Assembly: GCA_030428025.1 (NCBI GenBank)
Contig: JAUIBJ010000080.1
Location: 1 to 9,610 of the forward strand
Reading direction: 5' to 3'
Length of the DNA: 9,610 bases
Source: Alphaproteobacteria bacterium
Lineage (GTDB): Bacteria > Pseudomonadota > Alphaproteobacteria > Rhodobacterales > Rhodobacteraceae
Below, piece after piece: positions 1 to 6,273 of the stretch (position 1 is its first letter; each line of letters opens with the position of its first letter). The notes beneath the pieces were generated by a model. It did no database searches. It worked only from the letters and a program-made list of their open reading frames with translations, and was not told the DNA's origin. The translations under genes were made by a program, and so were the position numbers.

Positions 1-251
1 GCGTCGCCGGTGCCGTTCTGCTGTTCCTGCAGGGCGATCGTGGCGTCGGGGTCGAAGGCCTTCGCCGCCCGCTCGACCTCTGCCGCGCCGTGGCCTGCCA
101 CGACGATGGTGCGTTCGGGCGACAGGGAGGCGCCGCCGCGCATCGCGTGGTGCAGCATCGGCACGCCGGCCAGCTCGTGCAGCACCTTGGGCAGGTCGGA
201 TTTCATGCGGGTGCCCTTGCCTGCGGCAAGAATGATCAGCGCCGTTGCCAT
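1..251 (-). CDS. glmU: GlmU, bifunctional UDP-GlcNAc pyrophosphorylase / GlcN-1-P acetyltransferase (N-terminal fragment, cut by window edge)
   Basis: Only the first 83 codons are visible; the gene runs off the left edge. My minus-strand translation begins MATALIILAAGKGTRM, followed by SDLPKVLH. The L-A-A-G-K-G-T-R-M loop (residues 8-16) and K22 are the nucleotide-binding signature of GlmU-type nucleotidyltransferases, and Q-x-Q-N-G-T-G-D-A near residues 75-84 is the uridine-binding segment. GlmU is a cytoplasmic enzyme that acetylates glucosamine-1-phosphate and then couples it to UTP, giving UDP-GlcNAc for peptidoglycan and LPS. The acetyltransferase (left-handed beta-helix) half is outside the window, so the bifunctional call rests on the N-terminal domain alone. 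The ATG is preceded by AGAGGA (257-262, minus strand) at 5 nt spacing, which supports this start. It diverges from gph. Confidence 0.93.
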   Translation of the reverse strand, partial: MATALIILAAGKGTRMKSDLPKVLHELAGVPMLHHAMRGGASLSPERTIVVAGHGAAEVERAAKAFDPDATIALQEQQNGTGD

Positions 252-280
252 GCGGTTCCTCTTCCAATTCGGTCGCGTCC

Positions 281-308
281 GTTTTATCGGGTTGCGTGCA
301 CCACGCAA
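281..308 (-). promoter_or_regulatory. Possible sigma70-like promoter for glmU
   Basis: Read on the minus strand, TTGCGT (308-303) is followed after 16 nt by TAAAAC (286-281), and the glmU start lies about 30 nt further on. The -35 match is fair and the -10 match moderate, so this is inference from spacing and position only. The -35 hexamer falls inside the palindrome at 292-308, so a protein bound there would cover it. Confidence 0.3.
292..308. promoter_or_regulatory. 7-3-7 palindrome between glmU and gph (possible operator)
   Basis: TTGCGTG-CAC-CACGCAA is a perfect 7-bp inverted repeat with a 3-nt spacer, in the 143-bp divergent intergenic region. There is no T-tract and it is not downstream of any gene, so a terminator is unlikely. 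It overlaps a possible glmU -35 element. Its role as an operator is inferred; I cannot name a regulator. Confidence 0.35.
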
Positions 309-394
309 GGCGGGGGCGCATCAAAGATGATTGCGGCGTGTGACAGGCCTTGGCGGAATGATGCCGAGTCGACGCCGGGACAGGAGGCAGGACC

Positions 395-1066
395 ATGCGC
401 ACGGTGGTGTTCGATCTCGACGGGACTCTGGCCGACACCAGCGGCGACCTGATCGCGGCAGCGAATTGCTGTTTCCGCGGAATGGGTGCGGGCGATCTGC
501 TGGATCCGGTGGCCGATGCGGGCACGGCGCTGCGGGGTGGCAAGGCGATGCTGACGCTGGGGCTGGAACGGCTGGGGCGCGCGGGCGACCTGGACGAGGT
601 CGAGCGGCAGTATCCGCTGCTGCTGGAGGCCTATGCCGGGGCCATCGACACGCATACGGTACTCTATCCTGGCGCGATGGACGCGGTGGCGACCCTGTCG
701 GACAGCGGCTGTCGCGTGGCGATCTGCACCAACAAGCCCGAGCGGCTGGCCAAGCTGCTTCTGGACCGGCTGGGGGTGAGCGGGGCCTTCGGCGCCCTGA
801 TCGGCGCCGATACGCTGCCCGTCCGCAAGCCTGATCCCGAGCCGCTGCGCGAGGCGATCCGCCGGGCCGGCGGCGCCCCCGACCGGGCGCTTCTGGTGGG
901 CGACACGGTGACCGATCGCGAAACCAGTCGCGCGGCGGGGCTGCCCTCTGTGCTGGTGACCTTCGGGCCGGGAGGCGCGGCGGTGGCCGAGCTGGAGCCC
1001 GAGGCCATGATCGGCCATTTCGACGAATTGCCGGACGTGGTGGAGCGGCTTCTGGGGGCGACGTAG
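395..1066 (+). CDS. gph: HAD-superfamily phosphatase, phosphoglycolate phosphatase type (Gph)
   Basis: This is a 223-residue cytoplasmic HAD hydrolase, the normal length for the Gph family. Motif I is F-D-L-D-G-T-L-A-D-T (residues 6-15), with D7 the expected nucleophile and D9 the acid/base. Motif II is T112 in C-T-N-K-P-E, motif III is K145 in R-K-P-D-P, and motif IV is G-D-T-V-T-D (169-174), with D170 and D174 as magnesium ligands. The alpha-helical cap (about residues 16-90) places it in subfamily IA. Family members hydrolyse 2-phosphoglycolate, made by DNA repair or Rubisco oxygenation. Related HAD enzymes act on other sugar phosphates, so the substrate is inferred. The start is well supported: AGGAGG at 382-387 lies 7 nt before the ATG. 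It diverges from glmU. Confidence 0.85.
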   Translation: MRTVVFDLDGTLADTSGDLIAAANCCFRGMGAGDLLDPVADAGTALRGGKAMLTLGLERLGRAGDLDEVERQYPLLLEAYAGAIDTHTVLYPGAMDAVATLSDSGCRVAICTNKPERLAKLLLDRLGVSGAFGALIGADTLPVRKPDPEPLREAIRRAGGAPDRALLVGDTVTDRETSRAAGLPSVLVTFGPGGAAVAELEPEAMIGHFDELPDVVERLLGAT

Positions 1067-1120
1067 GCCCCGGGTGAAGCGAAGCCGCATCTTGCTTTCG
1101 GGTTTCGTGAAAGCCGGGGC
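1067..1120 (+). other. Paired inverted repeats after gph (weak terminator candidate)
   Basis: GCCCCGG (1067-1073) pairs with CCGGGGC (1114-1120). Within it, GCTTTC (1094-1099) pairs with GAAAGC (1109-1114) around a 9-nt loop; the two share base 1114, so they cannot form fully together. No T-run follows. The element fills half of the 107-bp gap before the next plus-strand gene. It could reduce readthrough from gph or be incidental in GC-rich DNA. I see no convincing promoter in the rest of this gap. Confidence 0.25.
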
Positions 1121-1173
1121 CTTGGTTGCGTGAGGGCATTGACCCGCGCCCGTCCGCGCCCCAAAACAGCATC

Positions 1174-2373
1174 ATGACAGAGACATTCAAAGGCAGTTTC
1201 ACCCAGCAGGAGCCGATCCCGGAAGACGGGATCGCGGCGGCGCTGGAGGTGATGCGCAGCGGCCGGCTGCACCGCTACAACCTGGCCGCCGGGGAAACCG
1301 GCGAAACAGCGCTGCTCGAGCGGGAGTTCGCCGCCTATACCGGAGCGCGGTATGCGTTGGCCGTGGCCTCGGGCGGCTACGCGATGGCCACCGCCCTGCG
1401 CGCGTTGGGCGTCAAGCCGGGCGATCGGGTGCTGACCAATGCCTTCACGCTGGCACCGGTGCCGGGCGCCATTGCCAGTGTGGGCGCGGTGCCGGTCTTC
1501 GTGGGCGTCACCGAGGATCTGGTGGTCGACCTCGACGACCTGGCCGAAAAGGCGGGCGAGGCAAGCGTGCTGCTGCTCAGCCACATGCGCGGGCATATCT
1601 GCGACATGGACCGGCTGATGGCACTTCGCGAGGCGCGGGGTCTCACCGTGATCGAGGATTGCGCCCACACGATGGGCGCGTCCTGGCGCGGCACGCCCTC
1701 GGGGCGGCACGGGCTGATCGGCTGCTATTCCACCCAGACCTACAAGCACATGAATTCCGGCGAGGGCGGCTTTCTGGTCACCGACGATGACGAGGTGATG
1801 GCGCGCGCGGTGATCCTGTCGGGCTCCTACATGCTTTATGGCCGTCACGGTACGCGCCCGCCCGAGGAGGTCTTCGCCCGGGTGAAATACGAAACCCCCA
1901 ATGTCTCGGGCCGGATGGACAATCTGCGCGCGGCGATCCTGCGGCCACAGCTGGCCCGGCTCGACGCGCAGTGCGTTGCCTGGAACGACCGCTACCGCAC
2001 TGTCGAGGACGGCTTGCGCGGCACGCCCGGCCTGCGGCTCGTCGAGCGGCCGGAGCCGGAGCGCTATGTGGGCTCGTCCATCCAGTTCCTGCTGCTCGAC
2101 TGGTCCGATGGCGCCATCGCCGAAGTGATCGACCGCTGTCTGGTACGCGGGGTGGAACTCAAGTGGTTCGGCGGCGCCGAGCCCACGGGGTTCACCAGCC
2201 GTTACGACAGCTGGCGCTATGCCCCCGGCGAGCGGATGCCCAAATCCGACCGGGTGCTGAAGGGTATCGTCGACATGCGCCTGCCGCTGACCTTTTCGCT
2301 GGACGACTGCGCCCTGATCGCGCGCATCATCCGGGCCGAGGTGGGCGCGGTCTGGCAGGAACAGGCCGCCTGA
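1174..2373 (+). CDS. DegT/DnrJ/EryC1/StrS-family PLP-dependent aminotransferase, substrate unknown
   Basis: This 399-residue fold-type I PLP enzyme belongs to the family that aminates keto-sugars for cell-surface glycans and antibiotics. The Schiff-base lysine is K191 in Y-K-H-M-N-S-G-E-G-G, the family's K-x4-G-E-G-G signature. D162 in V-I-E-D-C-A-H-T-M-G-A should pair with the pyridine nitrogen of PLP. The segment at 66-70 (S-G-G-Y-A) lies where the phosphate-binding loop is expected. No nucleotide-sugar, glycosyltransferase or regulator gene is adjacent, so the substrate cannot be read from context; some family members are not sugar enzymes. I chose the ATG at 1174. An in-frame TTG at 1126 would add 16 residues (proline-rich, unlike a family N-terminus). 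Neither start has a clear Shine-Dalgarno sequence. It converges on the gene at 2422-2892. Confidence 0.85.
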   Translation: MTETFKGSFTQQEPIPEDGIAAALEVMRSGRLHRYNLAAGETGETALLEREFAAYTGARYALAVASGGYAMATALRALGVKPGDRVLTNAFTLAPVPGAIASVGAVPVFVGVTEDLVVDLDDLAEKAGEASVLLLSHMRGHICDMDRLMALREARGLTVIEDCAHTMGASWRGTPSGRHGLIGCYSTQTYKHMNSGEGGFLVTDDDEVMARAVILSGSYMLYGRHGTRPPEEVFARVKYETPNVSGRMDNLRAAILRPQLARLDAQCVAWNDRYRTVEDGLRGTPGLRLVERPEPERYVGSSIQFLLLDWSDGAIAEVIDRCLVRGVELKWFGGAEPTGFTSRYDSWRYAPGERMPKSDRVLKGIVDMRLPLTFSLDDCALIARIIRAEVGAVWQEQAA

Positions 2374-2410
2374 CCGACACGACGCGGCCTTGGCAAGCCG
2401 CGACTGTCGG
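2374..2410. terminator. Bidirectional hairpin between convergent genes
   Basis: CCGACA (2374-2379) pairs with TGTCGG (2405-2410), and CGCGGC (2383-2388) pairs with GCCGCG (2397-2402) around an 8-nt loop. A bulge and one mismatch separate the two helices. The hairpin begins directly after the aminotransferase stop codon and lies 11 nt from the stop of the convergent gene, so it could end both transcripts. No T-tract is present on either side, so Rho-independent action is uncertain. Confidence 0.5.
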
Positions 2411-2421
2411 CCGGCCGGGCC

Positions 2422-2892
2422 TCAGAAGGTCAGATGGCCGTGCTGGCCCACGTCCGGCGTGTCATCGCTCATGTTCGCGCGGGCCATCTCGAACAGTGTC
2501 TTCGCCTTGCCGTCGGTTTCCCAGACTTCCGCCTTGGTGGGCTTGAAGCCGACGAGGACGATGTCGTCGTCCTGCCGCCCCTCCTCGAACCAGGCCGCGG
2601 CCATGGGCGACCAGATCTCGTCGAGCTTGTCGGGGTCGTTCACTTTCGAGAGCGTTCCCTCGACGGCGGCGTAAAGTTGCCCTTGCGAACTGGCCAGCGT
2701 GTACTGCGCCTGTGCTCCGCCCTTCGCTGCTTCGGCGATGTCCGTGCCCTGGGCGGTGATGAACCACAGCATGTTGTCCTTGCGCCTGGCCGCATGCGCC
2801 ATGGGGCGCGGAGGTGCCGAAGGTGCCGAGAGCATGCCCGCGGTGATGTCGTCGAGCCGGTCCCAGAATGTGTCTTTCAGAGTATAGGTCAT
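2422..2892 (-). CDS. Pyridoxamine 5'-phosphate oxidase-like split-barrel protein ('general stress protein 26' type)
   Basis: This 156-residue protein has the split-barrel, flavin-binding fold related to PdxH. Matches to the family are R-P-M-A-H (29-33), M-L-W-F-I-T (41-46), and E-I-W-S-P-M-A-A-A-W-F (92-102) followed by an acidic segment (D-D-D, 108-110) and A-E-V-W-E (121-125). Members of this small group are usually annotated as general stress proteins and bind FMN or a related flavin; the substrate is generally unknown and true PNP oxidase activity is not expected. It has no signal peptide and should be cytoplasmic. AAGGA (2904-2900, minus strand) lies 7 nt before the ATG and supports the start. 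A stress-type promoter motif lies upstream (separate entry), which fits the family name. It diverges from ivd. Confidence 0.82.
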   Translation of the reverse strand: MTYTLKDTFWDRLDDITAGMLSAPSAPPRPMAHAARRKDNMLWFITAQGTDIAEAAKGGAQAQYTLASSQGQLYAAVEGTLSKVNDPDKLDEIWSPMAAAWFEEGRQDDDIVLVGFKPTKAEVWETDGKAKTLFEMARANMSDDTPDVGQHGHLTF

Positions 2893-2929
2893 GTTGGGTT
2901 CCTTTCAGATGCAACCTCTTCTGCCCCTC

Positions 2930-2955
2930 AACGCGGCCTTGCGGGGCGGGGTTCC
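2930..2955 (-). promoter_or_regulatory. Candidate EcfG-type (general stress sigma factor) promoter
   Basis: On the minus strand, GGAAC (2955-2951) is followed after exactly 17 nt by CGTT (2933-2930). This equals the promoter consensus GGAAC-N16/17-CGTT of the alphaproteobacterial general stress sigma factor EcfG. The -10 element lies 37 nt from the ATG of the general-stress-type gene, leaving a leader of roughly 30 nt that includes its AAGGA ribosome binding site. Motif, spacing, position and gene function agree. I cannot tell whether this organism encodes EcfG/PhyR/NepR. Confidence 0.55.
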
Positions 2956-2961
2956 GCCCCG
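2942..2961. repeat. 8-bp GC-rich inverted repeat, GGTT loop
   Basis: CGGGGCGG (2942-2949) and CCGCCCCG (2954-2961) form a perfect 8-bp stem with a 4-nt loop, between the divergent stress gene and ivd. It covers the -35 element of the candidate EcfG promoter. Lying upstream of both genes, it cannot be their terminator. It may be a protein site or chance in GC-rich sequence. Confidence 0.35.
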
Positions 2962-2979
2962 GTGCCGCCGCATCCGGGA

Positions 2980-3008
2980 TTGACGCGACTCGGTTTCGGA
3001 GATAGTAA
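2980..3008 (+). promoter_or_regulatory. Candidate sigma70-like promoter for the ivd operon
   Basis: TTGACG (2980-2985), five of six bases of the -35 consensus, is followed after 17 nt by TAGTAA (3003-3008), an AT-rich but imperfect -10. Transcription would start near 3015, giving a leader of about 28 nt to the preferred ivd start, with the Shine-Dalgarno sequence inside it. The predicted start point falls within the palindrome at 3010-3023. Confidence 0.45.
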
Positions 3009-3009
3009 A

Positions 3010-3023
3010 TGAACACCTGTTCA
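3010..3023. promoter_or_regulatory. Operator-like palindrome at the ivd transcription start
   Basis: TGAACA-CC-TGTTCA is a perfect 6-2-6 inverted repeat immediately downstream of the candidate -10 element, where a bound repressor would block transcription. The form suits a TetR-, GntR- or similar dimeric repressor sensing an acyl-CoA. No regulator gene is in the window, so identity is unknown. Confidence 0.5.
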
Positions 3024-3032
3024 ATAAATGCC

Positions 3033-3036
3033 GGAG
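3033..3036 (+). promoter_or_regulatory. Ribosome binding site that decides the ivd start
   Basis: GGAG lies 6 nt before the ATG at 3043. The earlier in-frame ATG at 3028 is preceded by A/T-rich sequence and the palindrome, with no Shine-Dalgarno sequence, so 3043 is the better start. Confidence 0.65.
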
Positions 3037-3042
3037 CTCCCG

Positions 3043-4206
3043 ATGTTCAACGCCGTCATGAAATTCGATCTGGGCGAGGATGTGAACGCGCTGCGCGAGA
3101 TGACGCATCGCTGGGCGCAGGACCGGCTGAAGCCGATGGCCGCCGAAATCGACGCGACGAATGCGTTTCCAAACGCCCTTTGGCCGGAGATGGGTGAGCT
3201 GGGTCTTCTGGGTATCACCGTGCCCGAGGAATATGGCGGGGCCGACATGGGCTATCTGGCGCATGTGGTGGCGGTAGAGGAAGTGGCGCGCGCCTCGGCC
3301 TCCGTCTCGCTCAGCTATGGCGCCCATTCCAACCTCTGCGTCAATCAGATCCGGCTGAATGGCAATGACGCGCAGAAGGCGAAATACCTGCCCGGTCTGG
3401 TCTCTGGCCAGAATGTCGGCGCGCTGGCAATGTCCGAGGCGGGCGCGGGGAGCGACGTGGTGGGCATGAAGCTGCGCGCCGAGAAGCGCAACGAATACTA
3501 TCGTCTGAACGGCACCAAATACTGGATCACCAACGGGCCGGATGCCGACACTCTGGTGGTTTATGCCAAGACCGACCCGGAGGCGGGATCGAAGGGGATC
3601 ACCGCCTTCCTGATCGAAAAGTCGATGAAGGGCTTCTCGACCTCGCCGCATTTCGACAAGCTGGGCATGCGCGGCTCGAACACCGCCGAGCTGGTTTTCG
3701 AGGATGTGGACGTGCCGTTCGAGAACGTGCTGGGCGAGGAGGGGCGCGGGGTGCGCGTGCTGATGTCGGGGCTCGATTACGAACGCGTGGTGCTGGCGGG
3801 CATCGGCCTTGGCATCATGGCGGCCTGTCTTGACGAGGTCATGCCCTACATGGCCGAGCGACGCCAGTTCGGCCAGCCGATCGGAAACTTCCAGCTGATG
3901 CAGGGCAAGATTGCCGACATGTACACTGCGATGAACTCGGCGCGCGCCTATGTCTACGAGGTGGCCAAGGCTTGCGACCGGGGCGAGGTGACCCGTCAGG
4001 ACGCCGCCGCCTGTTGTCTTTACGCCTCCGAACAGGCGATGGTGCAGGCGCATCAGGCGGTGCAGGCGATGGGCGGCGCGGGCTTCCTGCAGGACGCGCC
4101 CGTTTCGCGCCTTTTCCGGGACGCCAAGCTGATGGAGATCGGCGCAGGCACATCCGAGATCCGGCGGATGCTGATCGGGCGCGAGATGATGGGGGCGATG
4201 GGATGA
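3043..4206 (+). CDS. ivd: Isovaleryl-CoA dehydrogenase (leucine catabolism)
   Basis: A 387-residue FAD-dependent acyl-CoA dehydrogenase of normal length. It oxidises isovaleryl-CoA to 3-methylcrotonyl-CoA, the third step of leucine breakdown, passing electrons to ETF. The active-site signature separates it from other acyl-CoA dehydrogenases: the base is E247 in G-L-D-Y-E-R-V-V-L, as in human IVD (E254), while the position used by MCAD-type enzymes holds A368 in I-G-A-G-T-S-E. The flavin-contact segment A-M-S-E-A-G-A-G-S-D (129-138), W-I-T-N-G (161-165) and R-Q-F-G-Q-P-I (274-280) are present, as is the C-terminal G-T-S-E-I-R-R. An ATG at 3028 would add five residues but lacks a ribosome binding site. 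The stop overlaps the next start by 4 bp (ATGA), so it probably heads an operon with the two following genes. MCC beta, the next enzyme on the pathway, lies further along. Confidence 0.95.
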   Translation: MFNAVMKFDLGEDVNALREMTHRWAQDRLKPMAAEIDATNAFPNALWPEMGELGLLGITVPEEYGGADMGYLAHVVAVEEVARASASVSLSYGAHSNLCVNQIRLNGNDAQKAKYLPGLVSGQNVGALAMSEAGAGSDVVGMKLRAEKRNEYYRLNGTKYWITNGPDADTLVVYAKTDPEAGSKGITAFLIEKSMKGFSTSPHFDKLGMRGSNTAELVFEDVDVPFENVLGEEGRGVRVLMSGLDYERVVLAGIGLGIMAACLDEVMPYMAERRQFGQPIGNFQLMQGKIADMYTAMNSARAYVYEVAKACDRGEVTRQDAAACCLYASEQAMVQAHQAVQAMGGAGFLQDAPVSRLFRDAKLMEIGAGTSEIRRMLIGREMMGAMG

Positions 4207-4697
4207 GAGCGTTTCTGTGTCTACTGCTTCTGGCCGCGCCGGCCGCGGCGCAGGAGCTTGTCTTCTCTCCGCGGGCGAGCGAGGCCTGCCTTGCTGGCGC
4301 CCCTGACCCCGCCGCGCGGCTGGCCTGCGCCGGCCGCTCCGCCGCGCGCTGCATGGCCGACACGCCGGGGGGCGAGTCGACCGTGGGCATGGGGGGCTGT
4401 CTCTCGCGCGAACTCGATTTGTGGGATGCGCGGCTCAACGCCGTTTACGGCCAGTTGATGGACGAGGCGCGCCGGGCGGACGCGGACAACGCCGAATATG
4501 GCGGCCATGCGCCCAGCCAGGCAGAGGCGCTGCGCGACATGCAGCGCGCCTGGATCCCATTCCGCGACGCCAAATGCGCCCATGCCCGCTCGCTTTGGGG
4601 CGGGGGCACCGGGGCCGGGCCGGCCGGTGTGGACTGCCTGATGCGGACCACCGCCGAACAGGTGATCTATCTGGAAACATCGCGGATGGGGGGGTGA
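4203..4697 (+). CDS. Secreted LprI/DUF1311-like cysteine-rich protein
   Basis: A 164-residue exported protein. Residues 1-16 are a short signal peptide (leucine-rich core, A-P-A-A-A, cleavage likely before Q17). The rest contains six cysteines (29, 42, 50, 66, 125, 145), consistent with three disulfides in the periplasm. The second half has the LprI/DUF1311 pattern: C66-L-S-R-E-L-D-L-W-D-A-R-L-N-A-V-Y, then Q-R-A-W-I-P-F-R-D-A-K-C (114-125), ending in a helix after C145. Some members inhibit lysozyme; most have no known role, and lysozyme inhibition here is only a family possibility. The start overlaps the ivd stop (ATGA) and the stop overlaps the ligase start (TGATG), so translation is probably coupled. 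A longer in-frame ORF from 3972 lies inside ivd and has no signal peptide, so I reject it. Confidence 0.75.
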   Translation: MRAFLCLLLLAAPAAAQELVFSPRASEACLAGAPDPAARLACAGRSAARCMADTPGGESTVGMGGCLSRELDLWDARLNAVYGQLMDEARRADADNAEYGGHAPSQAEALRDMQRAWIPFRDAKCAHARSLWGGGTGAGPAGVDCLMRTTAEQVIYLETSRMGG

Positions 4698-6256
4698 TGC
4701 TGGAACGGGCCCGGTCCTATCAGGCACTCTTTGACGGGTTCGCATGGGATTTGCCCGAGCGCCTCAACATGGCCGCCCAGGTCTGTGACGACTGGGCCGC
4801 CCGCGCGGCAGACCGTGTGGCGATCATCGACCTGAGCGACGGGCGCGACGAGGTCACCTATGCCCGGCTTCGGGCGATGGCGGATGCCCTGGCGCTGGAG
4901 CTGGCGGCGCGCGGCGTCGTCCGGGGCGACCGGGTGGGCGTGCTGCGGTCGCAGGGCGCGTGGTGTGCCGCCGCCCATATCGCGATCTGGAAAATCGGCG
5001 CGATTTCAATCCCCTTGTTCAAACTGTTCAAGCAGGACGCGCTGGCAAGCCGGGTGACAGATGCAGGCGCCCGGATCGTTGTCACCGATGCAGAAGGCAC
5101 AGCCCTTCTGGCCGGGCTGGAGGGGGTTGCGCCGCTGGTGCCGGAGGAAGTGGACTTGCCGGAAGGCCCCTTCGAAACGGTCGATACCGGCCCCGAAGAC
5201 CCCGCCGTACTGATCTACACCTCCGGCACCACCGGCCCGCCCAAGGGCGCACTGCATGCGCATCGGGTACTGAAGGGGCATCTGCCTGGCGTCGAGATCA
5301 GCCACGATTTTCTGGGGCAAGCGGGCGACTGTCTGTGGACGCCGGCCGACTGGGCCTGGATCGGGGGCCTCTTCGATGTGCTGATGCCGGGGCTCGCGCT
5401 CGGCGTGCCGGTCGTGGCGGCTCGATTGCCGAAATTCACCCCCGAGGATTGCGCGAGGATCGTGCGCGAGGGTGCTGTGCGCAATGTATTTTTTCCGCCT
5501 ACGGCGCTCAGGATGCTGAAAGCCGCAGACACTTCAATCGCGGGCCTGCGCAGCGTGGCCAGCGGCGGCGAGCCGCTGGGGGCGGAGATGCTCGACTGGG
5601 GACGCCGGGCCTTCGGGCTGACCATCAACGAATTTTATGGGCAGACCGAATGCAACATGGTGGCCAGCTCCTGCGCCGCGCTGTTCGATCCGCGCCCTGG
5701 TTGCATCGGCAGGCCGGTGCCGGGGCACGATATCGCGGTGCTAAACGCTGACGGCCACCCGGCTGAGGGCGAAGGCGAAGTGGCCGTACGGCGAGGCTCG
5801 GCCTCGATGATGCTGGGTTACTGGAACCGGCCAGAAGCGACGGCAGAGAAATTCCGTGGAGACTGGATGCTGACCGGCGACCGGGGACTCTGGGAGGGGG
5901 ATTATCTGCGCTTCATCGGCCGCGAGGACGACGTGATCACCTCCGCCGGTTACCGGATCGGGCCGGCGGAAATCGAGGATTGCCTGCTGCGCCACCCGGC
6001 GGTGGCGACAGTGGGCGTGGTGGGCAAGCCCGACCCGATGCGCACCGAGATCGTCAAGGCCTATGTGGTGCCGAAACCGGGCTTCGAGCCCGCGCCGCAA
6101 CTGGCCGAGACCTTGCGGGCCTTCGTCAAGGACCGGCTTGCAAGTTATTCATATCCTAGGGAAATCGAGTTTTGCGACGGCCTGCCGATGACGGTGACGG
6201 GCAAGGTGATCCGCAAGGAGTTGAAGGCCCGCGCGGCCCGGGAGGCCCTGTCATGA
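4697..6256 (+). CDS. AMP-forming acyl-CoA synthetase, ACSM/acetyl-CoA-synthetase-like
   Basis: A 519-residue adenylate-forming ligase that activates a carboxylic acid with ATP and joins it to CoA. Conserved motifs: Y-T-S-G-T-T-G-P-P-K-G (174-184, ATP phosphate loop), Y-G-Q-T-E (314-318), T-G-D-R-G (393-397, D395 binds ribose), R409 in G-R-E-D-D-V-I (408-414), S-A-G-Y-R-I (416-421), and the C-terminal catalytic K503 in M-T-V-T-G-K-V-I-R-K-E-L. It has no membrane segment. The Y-G-Q-T-E and G-Y-R-I forms resemble medium-chain (ACSM) or acetyl/propionyl ligases rather than long-chain FadD, but I cannot fix the substrate. Coupled to ivd, it may activate isovalerate or similar short branched acids; this is inference. 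I place the start at the ATG overlapping the upstream stop, preceded by a G-run. A longer in-frame ORF from 4421 lies inside the previous gene. Confidence 0.88.
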   Translation: MLERARSYQALFDGFAWDLPERLNMAAQVCDDWAARAADRVAIIDLSDGRDEVTYARLRAMADALALELAARGVVRGDRVGVLRSQGAWCAAAHIAIWKIGAISIPLFKLFKQDALASRVTDAGARIVVTDAEGTALLAGLEGVAPLVPEEVDLPEGPFETVDTGPEDPAVLIYTSGTTGPPKGALHAHRVLKGHLPGVEISHDFLGQAGDCLWTPADWAWIGGLFDVLMPGLALGVPVVAARLPKFTPEDCARIVREGAVRNVFFPPTALRMLKAADTSIAGLRSVASGGEPLGAEMLDWGRRAFGLTINEFYGQTECNMVASSCAALFDPRPGCIGRPVPGHDIAVLNADGHPAEGEGEVAVRRGSASMMLGYWNRPEATAEKFRGDWMLTGDRGLWEGDYLRFIGREDDVITSAGYRIGPAEIEDCLLRHPAVATVGVVGKPDPMRTEIVKAYVVPKPGFEPAPQLAETLRAFVKDRLASYSYPREIEFCDGLPMTVTGKVIRKELKARAAREALS

Positions 6257-6273
6257 CCGCGGCCCAGACGAAA

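Noticed and set aside
10..452. Plus-strand frames opposite glmU and into the intergenic region
   Set aside because: Antisense to the conserved GlmU N-terminus, in two overlapping frames, with no signature.
1126..1173. TTG start adding 16 residues to the aminotransferase
   Set aside because: No Shine-Dalgarno sequence, rare start codon, and the added peptide is proline/arginine-rich.
664..1848. 394-codon minus-strand frame across gph and the aminotransferase
   Set aside because: It spans two real plus-strand genes and the gap between them, with no family signature and Arg/His/Ala-rich composition.
2409..2420. GC-only palindromic run near the convergent stops
   Set aside because: Short low-complexity C/G sequence; expected by chance at this base composition and secondary to the longer hairpin beside it.
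3028..3042. Earlier ATG for ivd
   Set aside because: No ribosome binding site precedes it, whereas GGAG lies 6 nt before the ATG at 3043.
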